The translations under genes and the position numbers were made by a program. DNA of 64,000 bases. Source: Actinomycetaceae bacterium TAE3-ERU4 (GTDB lineage: Bacteria; Actinomycetota; Actinomycetes; Actinomycetales; Actinomycetaceae). Location of the stretch: assembly GCA_019218365.1 (NCBI GenBank), contig JAHUUJ010000004.1:142453-206452 (forward strand). Reading direction: 5' to 3'. This document shows, in pieces, positions 8,760-16,915 of the stretch. Position 1 is the first letter of the stretch. Each line of letters begins with the position of its first letter. The notes under the pieces are model-generated. The model was given only the letters and a program-made list of their open reading frames with translations, made no database searches and was not told where the DNA came from.

Positions 8760-9329
8760 TTGAAAAAGAAAATTAGCGTACTTATCGGTAGTTTGCGAGG
8801 CGCCTCGGTAGCTCGCAAAATTGCACACAATGTAATTCCAATGTTTTCAGATGATTTCGAAGTAGAAATCGTTGAGATTGCAGATTTGCCACTTTACAAC
8901 TTTGATTACGATGACCCTTCGGTTCCCGAAGTAGCTCTGCCTGCCGAATACACTCGTTTCCGCGAGACAATCAAAGCCTCTGATGGAGTTTTGTTCGTTA
9001 CTCCGGAAAACAACCGTTGCATTCCCGCTTGTCTAAAGAATGCAGTTGATATTTGCTCCAAGCCCAATAACGATGTTGCCTGGAAGAATAAGCCTGCCGC
9101 AATCATCAGCCATTCAATCGGACGAATGGGTGGATACTCAAGCCACAAGAATCTAAAGCTAGCACTTTCTTATTTTGCTATGCCGATGGTTCCCCAGCCT
9201 GAGGTTTTTCTATCCAATTCTCACGATTTAGTTAACGAGGAAGGTAAGATTACAGCCGAATCTACCCTCGAGTTCCTCCAGGGCTACATTAACCAGTTCT
9301 CTGACCTGGTTAAGAACACCACTAAATAA
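8760..9329 (+). CDS. NADPH-dependent FMN reductase family protein
   Basis: Flavodoxin-like flavoprotein that reduces FMN or quinones with NAD(P)H. The N-terminal phosphate-binding pattern is ISVLIGSLRGASVARK, and the conserved FVTPENNRCIPACLKNAVD stretch matches the active-site region (usually P-E-Y-N). The TTG at 8760 is chosen because GGAG lies 5 bases before it; another TTG 15 bases upstream stays in frame. This gives 189 residues. It stands alone and ends at a 22-bp hairpin. The replacement of Tyr by Asn in the PEYN-like motif is worth noting. Electron acceptor unknown. Confidence 0.88.
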   Translation: MKKKISVLIGSLRGASVARKIAHNVIPMFSDDFEVEIVEIADLPLYNFDYDDPSVPEVALPAEYTRFRETIKASDGVLFVTPENNRCIPACLKNAVDICSKPNNDVAWKNKPAAIISHSIGRMGGYSSHKNLKLALSYFAMPMVPQPEVFLSNSHDLVNEEGKITAESTLEFLQGYINQFSDLVKNTTK

Positions 9330-9337
9330 AACTTTTA

Positions 9338-9385
9338 ACATGTAGGCGGGGGAATAACCAAAAGGTTATTCCCCCGCCTACATGT
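9338..9385. terminator. Bidirectional terminator, FMN reductase/MFS
   Basis: Perfect 22-bp stem (9338-9359 with 9364-9385, rich in G and C: TAGGCGGGGGAATAACC) and an AAAA loop between two convergent genes. Confidence 0.88.
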
Positions 9386-9405
9386 GTTGCAATTAGTTTG
9401 CAAGG

Positions 9406-10749
9406 CTACATAGCGTCTTCTTCAACATAAAGGTCACGGTCGCGAGTTTCCACGGTGTTGTATGTGGTAAATACAGTGATTCCCATAAGGAGGGTCATCA
9501 TAATAGCAACTGCTAACCAGCCACCAAAGTAAGCGAGTATGACAGTCCCGATCATCGGAAGCAATCCACCTCCAATAGCACCAACTTCACGTGCCACAGT
9601 AAGTGCCGAATAACGGTAACGAGATCCAAAGATTTCAGGAAGCTGCGGGCTTTGTACTCCCATAGCTCCTTCTGCGGGGAAACAGAAACAGAAAACCATC
9701 ACGGCAGTTACTGCCGCAAAATGTCCGGTATTTACCAACAAAAAGGCAAAGACTGGGAATATCATCATAATCACCGAGTAGATAAGACCCGCTTTACGAC
9801 GACCAATTTTGTCCGAGACCCATCCACCAAACAGTCCCCCGGCGATACCGACCGTAGCACCGATTAAGGTTGCACTCGAAAAAAGCTTTCCACCATCTTT
9901 GACAACATAGTTAACAAAATATCCAGCCATGAACGCTTGATACATAAAAGAGTGTCCAACGCAGGGGAAGGTAAATCCAATAATACGCAGCATGTTTCCA
10001 CGAGAGTTTTGCAATGCATCAGTCAAAGGAGCTGCTTTTTGAGCACGCTCTTTAAATGCTTTCTGCTTTTCTAAGAAGACTGGCGATTCTTGTAATTTAA
10101 CACGCAACCAGAGAGCAAAGAAGGTAACGATTACGGTCAACCAGAACGGAATACGCCACGCCCAAGCAATAATCTGTTCAGTGCTAAAAGATGCCAACAC
10201 TACTGTCCAAACGAAAGCTCCTAAAACAGTACCTGCCGAGGCTCCAGCCCAAACCCATGAGGCGGTCCAACCACGTTTCCCGATAGGGGCAATCTCAGTT
10301 AGATAGGTAGTACCGGATGTATATTCGGCACCAACAGCAGCACCTTGGAAACAACGGCACAGAACTAGCAAAATGGGAGCAAAAATGCCGATTGTTTCAT
10401 AGGAGGGAATAAGACCGATGCTGAAGGTAGCAGCTCCCATGATTAGAACCGTGGTTGAAAGTACCCATTTACGACCGCGTGTTTCCCCTAGGTGAGAGAA
10501 GACCAAACCACCAATAGGGCGGATAAGGAACCCAACCCCGTACACCCCGAAAGAAGCAATTAAGCTGACTGCCGGTGAAGCATCAGCAAAGAATACGTGA
10601 CTAAATACAAGGGCAGCCGCAAGAGAGAACAGTGTCATTTCCATCTGGTCGAGGGCAGTACCCATTGCAGCCCCAAGCTTCGCGCGCTTTAGCTGCCTCT
10701 TAAACTCAATAGAGCCTTGCGCAGGCGCGGCTACTGTCTGAGTGCTCAT
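9406..10749 (-). CDS. MFS transporter, metabolite:H+ symporter (MHS) family
   Basis: Twelve-span major facilitator of the MHS subgroup, which moves organic acids, betaine or proline with protons. Family marks are the loop 2-3 motif GGLVFSHLGETRGRK, the RCFQGAAVGAEYTSGTTYLTE region of spans 4-5 and GGLFGGWVSDKIGRRK in the second half. I start at the ATG at 10749 because AAGGAG lies 5 bases before it, giving 447 residues; an upstream start adds nine residues without a ribosome site. It is monocistronic. A repeated GCGTTTCA motif upstream may be its operator. The exact substrate cannot be read from sequence. Confidence 0.88.
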   Translation of the reverse strand: MSTQTVAAPAQGSIEFKRQLKRAKLGAAMGTALDQMEMTLFSLAAALVFSHVFFADASPAVSLIASFGVYGVGFLIRPIGGLVFSHLGETRGRKWVLSTTVLIMGAATFSIGLIPSYETIGIFAPILLVLCRCFQGAAVGAEYTSGTTYLTEIAPIGKRGWTASWVWAGASAGTVLGAFVWTVVLASFSTEQIIAWAWRIPFWLTVIVTFFALWLRVKLQESPVFLEKQKAFKERAQKAAPLTDALQNSRGNMLRIIGFTFPCVGHSFMYQAFMAGYFVNYVVKDGGKLFSSATLIGATVGIAGGLFGGWVSDKIGRRKAGLIYSVIMMIFPVFAFLLVNTGHFAAVTAVMVFCFCFPAEGAMGVQSPQLPEIFGSRYRYSALTVAREVGAIGGGLLPMIGTVILAYFGGWLAVAIMMTLLMGITVFTTYNTVETRDRDLYVEEDAM

Positions 10750-10824
10750 GAAATCTCCTTTGACGATATAGAGCATAGGGAATACCTACGTTTCTCACAC
10801 ATCCATAAGGCTAAACCTTAAAAT

Positions 10825-10853
10825 GCGTTTCACTTGATGAAACAAGCGTTTCA
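10825..10853. promoter_or_regulatory. Possible operator upstream of the MFS gene
   Basis: GCGTTTCA occurs twice (10825-10832 and 10846-10853), 21 bases apart, that is two helical turns. The first copy is part of a perfect dyad GTTTCA-5-TGAAAC (10827-10843). It lies 76-104 bases upstream of the MFS start, in the 309-base region (10750-11058) shared with the divergent LysE gene. Nothing else is seen there. Confidence 0.4.
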
Positions 10854-11058
10854 GCAATTGAGACTACTTTATACTGAAGTGCTTAAATAAAGCAACATAT
10901 CTGGGGAAGCTTTTTCGAAAACTTAGTGTTTTGGCAGCATTTTCAATGATATTTTGCTCTTTTAACCCCTTTTTATTTTTATCTATTTACGATTAAGGGC
11001 TAAAGACCTAGGTAGAATTATCTTCGAAAAGAACTATAGGAAGAGAAAAGGAAACTTT

Positions 11059-11709
11059 ATGACGCTAGCAAACTGGGCAACTTGTTTACTTACTTTTTCT
11101 CTAGCAGTCATCTCTCCTGGCCCCGATTTTTTACTGGTACTACGCACTTCTCTCAAATTTGGTAGTTCACAGGGAATTGCCACTGCCGCAGGAATAGCTG
11201 GCGGAACATCCTTATGGTCTATAGGAACACTTGCAGGTGTCTTATCTTTACTAACGACAAGGCCTCAGCTCACTTTTTACTTTCATTTCCTAGGAGCCTT
11301 TTTCCTAATGCTCTACGGAATTAAAATATTATTTTCTGTAATTAAAACTAGACTTTCTTCACCGCAACAAAGTGATAGCGAAAAAAAATATTTGGTACTA
11401 CCACAAAATTTTTTATCTTCTTTTAGTTTTGGGCTCGCGACTACAACAATCGGCAATCCAAAAGCTATCATTTTCTATACACTGGTGTTTGTTTCAATTC
11501 TTCCACCGCATTTATTCATCACGGAAAGCATCATTTTAGTTCTTTCTATGATAGTTATTTCTTTTACTTGGTTTGTTTTAATTTCTCTTGTCGCACGCAA
11601 AAAGACCTTGGTTATTTTCTATCAAAAATATGGTTGGCTTATTGACTCATTGCTAGGTACGGTATTCATACTTCTAGGATTAAGTTTGCTGTTTCAGGTA
11701 ATTATGTAA
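11059..11709 (+). CDS. LysE/RhtB family amino-acid exporter
   Basis: Small membrane exporter of amino acids or analogues. The N-terminal family signature is clear (SLAVISPGPDFLLVLRTSLKFGSSQG, then GIAGGTSLW), and six hydrophobic segments are spread over 216 residues. The middle motif GNPKAIIFY matches the conserved N-P-K-A of the family. The ATG follows an AAGGAAA ribosome site. It is divergent from the MHS transporter and ends in its own hairpin. The substrate (threonine, homoserine, lysine or other) cannot be assigned. Confidence 0.88.
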   Translation: MTLANWATCLLTFSLAVISPGPDFLLVLRTSLKFGSSQGIATAAGIAGGTSLWSIGTLAGVLSLLTTRPQLTFYFHFLGAFFLMLYGIKILFSVIKTRLSSPQQSDSEKKYLVLPQNFLSSFSFGLATTTIGNPKAIIFYTLVFVSILPPHLFITESIILVLSMIVISFTWFVLISLVARKKTLVIFYQKYGWLIDSLLGTVFILLGLSLLFQVIM

Positions 11710-11747
11710 GTATTCCCGCCATTTTCTAGTAATGACGGGAATACTTA
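11707..11747 (+). terminator. LysE terminator, possibly bidirectional
   Basis: 12-bp inverted repeat TAAGTATTCCCG / CGGGAATACTTA with a 17-base loop, starting inside the LysE stop codon and followed by TTT. Confidence 0.75.
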
Positions 11748-11755
11748 TTTCAGTT

Positions 11756-12532
11756 TCAGGCTTTCTGTTTCTCACCTATGACTAGATAGGGCAAAGCTAT
11801 AAATAACGCTCCTCCAATGATATTTCCAATTAACACAAATCCTAGATTACGGAGCGCTCCGAGAAGAGTAACCCCGGCAACTCCATGCAGCATTCCTAAG
11901 GAAAGAGTGGTCATATTAGCCACTACGTGTTCGAATCCAGAGGTAACAAATAATGCCATACACCATCCCATAATTAACATTTTGGCAACCTCATTCTTAG
12001 TTTTGGATTGAGTCCAAACTGCTACGCAAACTAAGATATTGCATAGAATACCGCGAAAAATTAGTGCTTCAGCAGATTTGTGAACCTTTAAATTAGCCAC
12101 GTGAGATAGCATCTGCGCTACAGCACCGTGATCCATTACTCCGCTTCCTTTAACAAGTGCAGCAAGTAGAATCGATCCTAATAGGTTTCCCACCAGCATT
12201 ATAATGAACGCTCTCGCAGCAGCATCCCACTTAATTCGACGATTAGCTAATCCAATAGGAAGAATCATCATAGCTGAGGTAATAAGCTCTGAGCCCGCAA
12301 AAATAACAAGGATAAGACCTATTCCAAATACAGCTCCCCCAACGAGTGGAGCCCAACCGCTATTTACCGCATATAAAGGCGCGGCAGCAGTAAACATAAA
12401 GATATCGGCAACACCGATATAAATGCCTGCGAGCATGGCCGCTACTAAGTATCGCCAAGGTTTAGAACTTGCATGGTCTTTATGCACTGCCCCATTATTT
12501 TGAGCTTCCAAATTTTCTTCTATAGATAGCAT
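11756..12532 (-). CDS. Formate/nitrite transporter family protein (FocA/NirC-like)
   Basis: Pentameric channel family for formate, nitrite or similar small anions. Six hydrophobic segments and the family pattern GSELITSAMMILPIGLANRRI (normally F-T-G-N before the L) are visible, as is the second-half GFEHVVANMTTL, matching the conserved GFEH-VANM signature. I place the start at the ATG at 12532 (258 residues). A TTG 21 bases upstream is also in frame, but a perfect dyad lies exactly between the two, and neither has a ribosome site. Formate or nitrite specificity is not decided by the sequence. Confidence 0.85.
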   Translation of the reverse strand: MLSIEENLEAQNNGAVHKDHASSKPWRYLVAAMLAGIYIGVADIFMFTAAAPLYAVNSGWAPLVGGAVFGIGLILVIFAGSELITSAMMILPIGLANRRIKWDAAARAFIIMLVGNLLGSILLAALVKGSGVMDHGAVAQMLSHVANLKVHKSAEALIFRGILCNILVCVAVWTQSKTKNEVAKMLIMGWCMALFVTSGFEHVVANMTTLSLGMLHGVAGVTLLGALRNLGFVLIGNIIGGALFIALPYLVIGEKQKA

Positions 12533-12551
12533 GAGCACTAGGTTAGTGCTC
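12533..12551. promoter_or_regulatory. Dyad directly upstream of the FNT-family start codon
   Basis: GAGCACTA-GGT-TAGTGCTC is a perfect 8-bp inverted repeat with a 3-base centre. It ends at the base just before the ATG. It could be an operator at the start point of a leaderless or short-leader mRNA. Confidence 0.5.
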
Positions 12552-12713
12552 AATCATCACTGGCAGCAAACCGGACACAACACTCCATCTTTAGGCAAGA
12601 GTTTATCCCTATGAGAAATAGGTTATTTCCTTATTTTTCCCACTGCTGTACTCTATTTTAAATATCTATTTTGCCCCTTTGAATATACAACTTATAAGTT
12701 TAGGAATACTACT

Positions 12714-14063
12714 ATGTCTCTCTCTTACCCTATTCCTTCTAGTCCTCCGCAATACCATTTAAGACAGAGCGAAAATAAGATTAAGCCAAGAAGGATTTAT
12801 CGTCTTTTAGACAGTACTTTTGCTCTCCTAGCCCTATTCATGAGTTTTTGGTTTGCGTTAACCCTTTTTCTTTCCGGATTGGAATTTTCTTGGGAAAGCA
12901 TTTTTTGGTTAGCATCTTTCTGGCTTGTCCTTACTTACTTAGTGCTTCCCCGGATGCACCAGCTTTTCACGGCTCTTTATCTACCAGATTATTTTATTGC
13001 GCGTACAAAAACCGGTGATGGACTGCTTGGAGATCCTATAAATTTGGCAATACTAGGAAACGAAGACGATATTCACGCCGCAATGACACAAGCTGGCTGG
13101 ACTAAAGCCGATCCTATTACACTGCGATCTTCACTAGGAATAATCCGTTCTTCTCTTACGGGCAATTCTTATCCTCAAGCCCCTGTCTCTAATCTTTATC
13201 TTTTTGATAAACGACATAATTTTGCATATCAGCAAGAAGTCGATGGCAGTGCGTCCCAAAGACACCATGTTAGGTTCTGGAAAACTCCAAAGGGATGGAC
13301 TCTCCCCGGTGGGATACAAGCCGATTGGTTAGCCGCTGGCAGCTACGACAAAACAGTTGGGCTATCATCACTGACCCTTCAGGTAACACATAAAATTGAT
13401 GCCAATATTGATGAGGAACGTGACTACATAATTAATACTGTTCGTTATAAAGATCCACTTTGTTCTGTAAATGTAATCGAGAATTTTTCTTCCGCTTTCC
13501 ACGATAGGAATGGCGGTGGAGACGCAGTTCAAACCGATGGAAACATGCCTATATTAAATTTAGGAGGAGCTAGATTAAGAGCAGACAAATCCCTTCTTAA
13601 TAAAGATGTTTTTACAGAAATAACCCCGACTTCTCTTTTGCCGACTAGCAACGCATTGGATAAAGAACTCCCTCCGCCCCCTTTAACTCTGGTTGGTATT
13701 TTTATAATTGTTTCCACTGCGATAATTTTCCTAGCCTACTTAGCGCTTGCCGACTATTCCATATGGAGTACAAAAAATTCTGAATACATCGTTGAAACAG
13801 TTATAAACTGCATTACCATTTTGCTTTATGTTCTTACTGTAAAGAAACATAGATGGGCAAGAATCTCGTTATTATCTATACTTTCTCTAGCCTCAATAGC
13901 TCATTTGATTTTGTTAAATTTCGGATCACAAATAACTTTTTTTGATTTTCTTAGCACAGGAACCTCCATTCTCATGGTCTTAGCTCTTACAGCTCCCTCT
14001 GTACGAGAATGGGTAGATGGAAATATCCGGCGCCGGAGTGGGGGCGCTCCCATTGGATATTAA
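12714..14063 (+). CDS. Membrane protein with LssY C-terminal-like domain
   Basis: A 449-residue protein. Two membrane spans (about residues 30-85) precede a soluble region. The stretch from LPDYFIARTKTGDGLLGDPINLAILGN to HHVRFWKTP resembles the LssY C-terminal domain, found alone or fused to phosphatase-like membrane domains in other bacteria. A loop rich in Pro and polar residues follows, then about four hydrophobic segments near the C-terminus. No catalytic residues are known to me for this domain. It stands alone, ends at a hairpin and has no obvious ribosome site. Function unknown. Confidence 0.75.
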   Translation: MSLSYPIPSSPPQYHLRQSENKIKPRRIYRLLDSTFALLALFMSFWFALTLFLSGLEFSWESIFWLASFWLVLTYLVLPRMHQLFTALYLPDYFIARTKTGDGLLGDPINLAILGNEDDIHAAMTQAGWTKADPITLRSSLGIIRSSLTGNSYPQAPVSNLYLFDKRHNFAYQQEVDGSASQRHHVRFWKTPKGWTLPGGIQADWLAAGSYDKTVGLSSLTLQVTHKIDANIDEERDYIINTVRYKDPLCSVNVIENFSSAFHDRNGGGDAVQTDGNMPILNLGGARLRADKSLLNKDVFTEITPTSLLPTSNALDKELPPPPLTLVGIFIIVSTAIIFLAYLALADYSIWSTKNSEYIVETVINCITILLYVLTVKKHRWARISLLSILSLASIAHLILLNFGSQITFFDFLSTGTSILMVLALTAPSVREWVDGNIRRRSGGAPIGY

Positions 14064-14064
14064 A

Positions 14065-14102
14065 AATTGGGGTTCACTCACATAGATGAGCGAACCCCAA
14101 TT
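14065..14102. terminator. Bidirectional terminator
   Basis: 11-bp stem AATTGGGGTTC / GAACCCCAATT, extended by CTCA/TGAG after one mismatch. On the minus strand it is followed by TTTTTAA, so it is a good terminator for the YagU-like gene as well. Confidence 0.82.
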
Positions 14103-14121
14103 ATAGTTCTTCTAGTCGCTA

Positions 14122-14682
14122 TTAACGATTTGCATCTGCGACAGTTAGAGGCACTTCAGCGTCAGGTTCATGAGTAATACGGTTACGCAAGTCACGACGT
14201 GTAAGTTCAATGATCCACATCCAGAAAGCATGTCCGAACAGTTCTGAGAAATGCTCACCGAAAGGCTGCTGGAACATCGAGGGAACGGTTCCGAATGCAG
14301 GCATAATCAACAGGTGGAAAGCAATCCAGACGACTACACCGAACGCAGCACCCTGCCAAAGTTTAATTCCAGGCCAGTATTCAGCAACTACGCAGTAGAA
14401 GATTGCGAATACGATAGCAAAACCAAAGTGAATAATGAAAGACACCCAGGGACGTTCATTACCCAAATAGCTGTATGTCTGGTGGGTAAACTCAGGGCTA
14501 AAACCTAGCTGCTCCAAAATTGCCTGAGGGGGGTTGGTAGCATCACGCTGCGGGGTGCGAGGAGGGAAGGGAATCTCCCAACCGAACTTAACAATCGCGG
14601 AAATAATACCTGTAATCAGACCAACCAAGGTGGCTACACCAAGGCGACGACGTTTCGGATCCGTTAGCGATGTAAAGGACAT
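14122..14682 (-). CDS. YagU family inner-membrane protein (DUF1440)
   Basis: Membrane protein with about three or four spans. The pattern KFGWEIPFPPRTPQRDATNPP is characteristic of YagU, a protein linked to acid tolerance in Escherichia coli; the role here is inferred. I choose the ATG at 14682 (186 residues) because GGAG lies 6 bases before it; an ATG four codons earlier lacks a ribosome site and its second codon forms that GGAG. It is monocistronic and converges on the LssY_C-domain gene. Confidence 0.8.
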   Translation of the reverse strand: MSFTSLTDPKRRRLGVATLVGLITGIISAIVKFGWEIPFPPRTPQRDATNPPQAILEQLGFSPEFTHQTYSYLGNERPWVSFIIHFGFAIVFAIFYCVVAEYWPGIKLWQGAAFGVVVWIAFHLLIMPAFGTVPSMFQQPFGEHFSELFGHAFWMWIIELTRRDLRNRITHEPDAEVPLTVADANR

Positions 14683-15069
14683 CCGGTACTCCATTTCATA
14701 TGTTCTTTATCTAGTTCTTTTAATATGCGTACATATTTTCAAGACTTTTTGAGGATTCCATCTATTCCTAACAAAAAGACAGTTTATCGTAACCTCCTTT
14801 TAGATTGATGTAACCGTTACCAGTTTTACGGTTTTTTCGAAAAATCCCTTATATTTTCTAGAAAAATGTAAAACTTTTTCATTTTTGTGACGACCCTTAC
14901 CGAACCAAAATATAAGCAAGAGGGACTTAAGTACCACGTTTTTTAAAATTAAAACAAATTTTGTAATTAGATAATGGTAATTACCTTCTTTACAACCATC
15001 TTTCAGAAAGATACCCTATTCGAAGAAGTGACATTTTAGGTTAGGCACACCTAATTTTGGAGGAATGAG
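14683..15069. other. Long AT-rich intergenic region between divergent genes
   Basis: No gene is seen. It holds the promoters of the two divergent genes. A short palindrome GTAACCGTTAC is at 14810-14820. The iron box lies at the right-hand end, next to the siderophore-interacting protein gene. Confidence 0.6.
15036..15054 (+). promoter_or_regulatory. DtxR/IdeR-type iron box
   Basis: TTAGGTTAGGCACACCTAA matches 16 of 19 bases of the DtxR/IdeR consensus (TTAGGTTAGCCTAACCTAA). It ends 15 bases before the ATG of the siderophore-interacting protein, where a bound repressor would block transcription when iron is plentiful. Confidence 0.85.
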
Positions 15070-15834
15070 ATGGGTCGTGGAATTGCCGGGGCAATTTTAA
15101 AAGTACTACGCGCAAGAGATTTTAAATGCGAAGTAACTAAAGTATGGGAGCACACCTCCACCATGCGGGGCTTTCGTTTCTATGCTCGCGAGCTTATAGA
15201 AACGGTTCACCCTGAAGAAGGTGAATATTTACGTTGTTGGTTTCCTGATCTTATTAAGGAAAATAAACTAAACATGCGCGGCTATACCATGGTAGATATA
15301 GACTACGCTAGCCATGAATTTACCATGTACTTCCTGATGCATTCTCCACTAGGGCCCGGATCAAGTTGGGCAAAGAACGCAAAAGTTGGAGATTCATTTG
15401 AGGCTTCTTACTATGGGTCAACTCCTTTTAAATTACCAGCGGAGCCTCCTAATGGATATGTTTTTTTAGCAGATGCTGCAGGCATACCCTATATCAATGC
15501 AACAATTGCCCTCATACCAAGTTCAATCCCTGTAAAGCTTTGGATGCTTTCTTGGAATGAGGAAGATAAAGAAATTCCGATTATAAAACAACAAAATTTA
15601 GAGATAACTTGGCTCACCCCTAATTTAAACACTGTCTTAGAGCATGCTAAAAAGTTTAATTGGGATGGTTGGAATGCAGATTTAATTTGCGAGGCTAGGA
15701 TACTTCTGCCCATAAAACGCTATCTAATAAAAGAAGCGGGAGTAGGCAAAGAGCGTATGCACGTTCACGCCTATTGGATTAAAGGTAAGGAAATGGGAAG
15801 TTCTAAACAGAAAAATCCATCTACTAAAAATTAA
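15070..15834 (+). CDS. Siderophore-interacting protein (SIP/ViuB-like)
   Basis: FAD/NAD(P)H-dependent ferric-siderophore reductase family, which releases iron from imported siderophores. The FAD-binding half includes YTMVDIDYASHEFTMYFLMH followed by GPGSSWA, the family pattern R-x-Y-T-x-R and GPAS-W-A in a diverged form. The NAD-binding half contains FLADAAGIPYINATI and the conserved W at the end (HVHAYWIKG). 254 residues. GGAGG lies 5 bases before the ATG. No transporter gene is adjacent, so it probably serves a siderophore uptake system elsewhere. Regulated by iron, judging from the box upstream. Confidence 0.88.
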   Translation: MGRGIAGAILKVLRARDFKCEVTKVWEHTSTMRGFRFYARELIETVHPEEGEYLRCWFPDLIKENKLNMRGYTMVDIDYASHEFTMYFLMHSPLGPGSSWAKNAKVGDSFEASYYGSTPFKLPAEPPNGYVFLADAAGIPYINATIALIPSSIPVKLWMLSWNEEDKEIPIIKQQNLEITWLTPNLNTVLEHAKKFNWDGWNADLICEARILLPIKRYLIKEAGVGKERMHVHAYWIKGKEMGSSKQKNPSTKN

Positions 15835-16247
15835 ACTGATATTTTCCCAGCTGCATTTTTAGTCCATAAGACTAAATTTTATGGCGCTGACATAGAGTTT
15901 CTAAAAATGAGTTCGTTACTCTAGGCTAGCGCTAGCTTTAACTCATCTACAGACTTTCAACATGCTTTGCATTCTCTGAAACTCGTTCAGTCAAATACGT
16001 TTTAGTTTTCCCTATCTCTCCATTGATAGTGACAATTCCAATCATACTCTGTACTAGGAAATAGCCTGGCTAATATAGAACAGAATATTTTGTCTCCGGG
16101 TTCATTTGCTTCACTAAAGAATTACTGGGGGAAAACAAAAGCTTGTATTTGTTTTACGAAGACCAATTATTGCAGCATATCGCCTGGCTATTTTTCCAGT
16201 CTGATAATTGATAAATCAGTTTCTTATTTATCTTACTTCTATTGGCC
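15835..16247. other. Intergenic region, no gene recognised
   Basis: 413 bases between convergent genes. I see no strong hairpin or functional RNA. On the minus strand a short open stretch near 15955-16050 (about 32 codons from an ATG) could be a remnant of a gene, but I could not match it to a family. Confidence 0.5.
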
Positions 16248-16643
16248 TTACCTGATTGGAAAATCTGGGTTTCTCCCTGAAATAACCATTTTTCCAAACG
16301 GCATCAAGGCAAGAGGAATTAGCTTTAGATTAGCCCAAGCCATTGGAAGACCGATTATGGTCACTGCTAATGCAACAGCCGTAATAATATGCCAGATAGT
16401 TAACCAAGCCCCAATTGTAATAATCCAAAGAACATTCAACAGGAAAGAACCAGTCCCTGCACTACTTTTTTCTACTACATAACGGCCGAATGGCCAGACT
16501 ACATATCCAGCAATGCGAAAGCACATCATTCCTGCTGGGAACGTAATAATTGCTAGGCAAAGTACTATTCCAGCAAAAGCGTAGCTGATAGCTAACCAAA
16601 AGCCCGAAAAAAAGAACCAGATAATATTAAGGATGGGTCGCAT
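16248..16643 (-). CDS. YccF domain-containing membrane protein
   Basis: A 131-residue inner-membrane protein. The family pattern is strong: an N-terminal MRPILNIIWFFFSGFWLA, and the repeated motif FPAGMMCFRIAGYVVWPFGR and GLPMAWANLKLIPLALMPFGK, typical of the YccF domain (two copies of a P-x-G-x-x-x-F/N-x-x-x-x-x-x-x-P-F-G element). About four membrane spans. The biochemical role of the family is not established. The ATG is preceded by AGGAAA at a long spacing. Monocistronic, convergent with the siderophore-interacting protein. Confidence 0.88.
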   Translation of the reverse strand: MRPILNIIWFFFSGFWLAISYAFAGIVLCLAIITFPAGMMCFRIAGYVVWPFGRYVVEKSSAGTGSFLLNVLWIITIGAWLTIWHIITAVALAVTIIGLPMAWANLKLIPLALMPFGKMVISGRNPDFPIR

Positions 16644-16776
16644 AAGTTAATTTCCTAAAGTTATAGAAGAAATAGAAGATAAAGATATCTTACGGCCGAA
16701 AGCATTTCTAGATTTCCTTACTCTTGTTCAATTTCTGAGAGATATTAGAAAGCCAACTTCTTGCTATTAGGACTAT

Positions 16777-16847
16777 TGCCCCTAGCTAGTAGGGGCAGAA
16801 AAATATATAAAAATAAATGTATTCACCTGCAGTTAGGGGCAGGTGAA
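16777..16847. promoter_or_regulatory. Two hairpins upstream of fucO
   Basis: TGCCCCTA-5-TAGGGGCA (16777-16797) and TTCACCTGC-8-GCAGGTGAA (16822-16847). Both contain the direct repeat TAGGGGCAG. They lie 69-139 bases before the fucO start and could be operators or an RNA structure. The rest of 16644-16915 is AT-rich promoter DNA. Confidence 0.45.
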
Positions 16848-16915
16848 GGAGTGACAAAAATTTTATATTTTTCGTCTACCTATCCCCTAATCTAGTTTTA
16901 AGGACGAATAAAACC

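Noticed and set aside
8726..8776. Mini-frame of 16 codons overlapping the FMN reductase start
   Set aside because: No ribosome site, and conservation cannot be judged; the TTG with GGAG is a better explanation of the site.
15955..16050. Short minus-strand frame of about 32 codons between the siderophore and YccF genes
   Set aside because: Could be a gene remnant, but no ribosome site and no family match; left as intergenic.
16090..16482. Open frame on the plus strand antisense to the YccF-type gene
   Set aside because: It mirrors the YccF gene, has no ribosome site and shows no family motif; the minus-strand protein is convincing.
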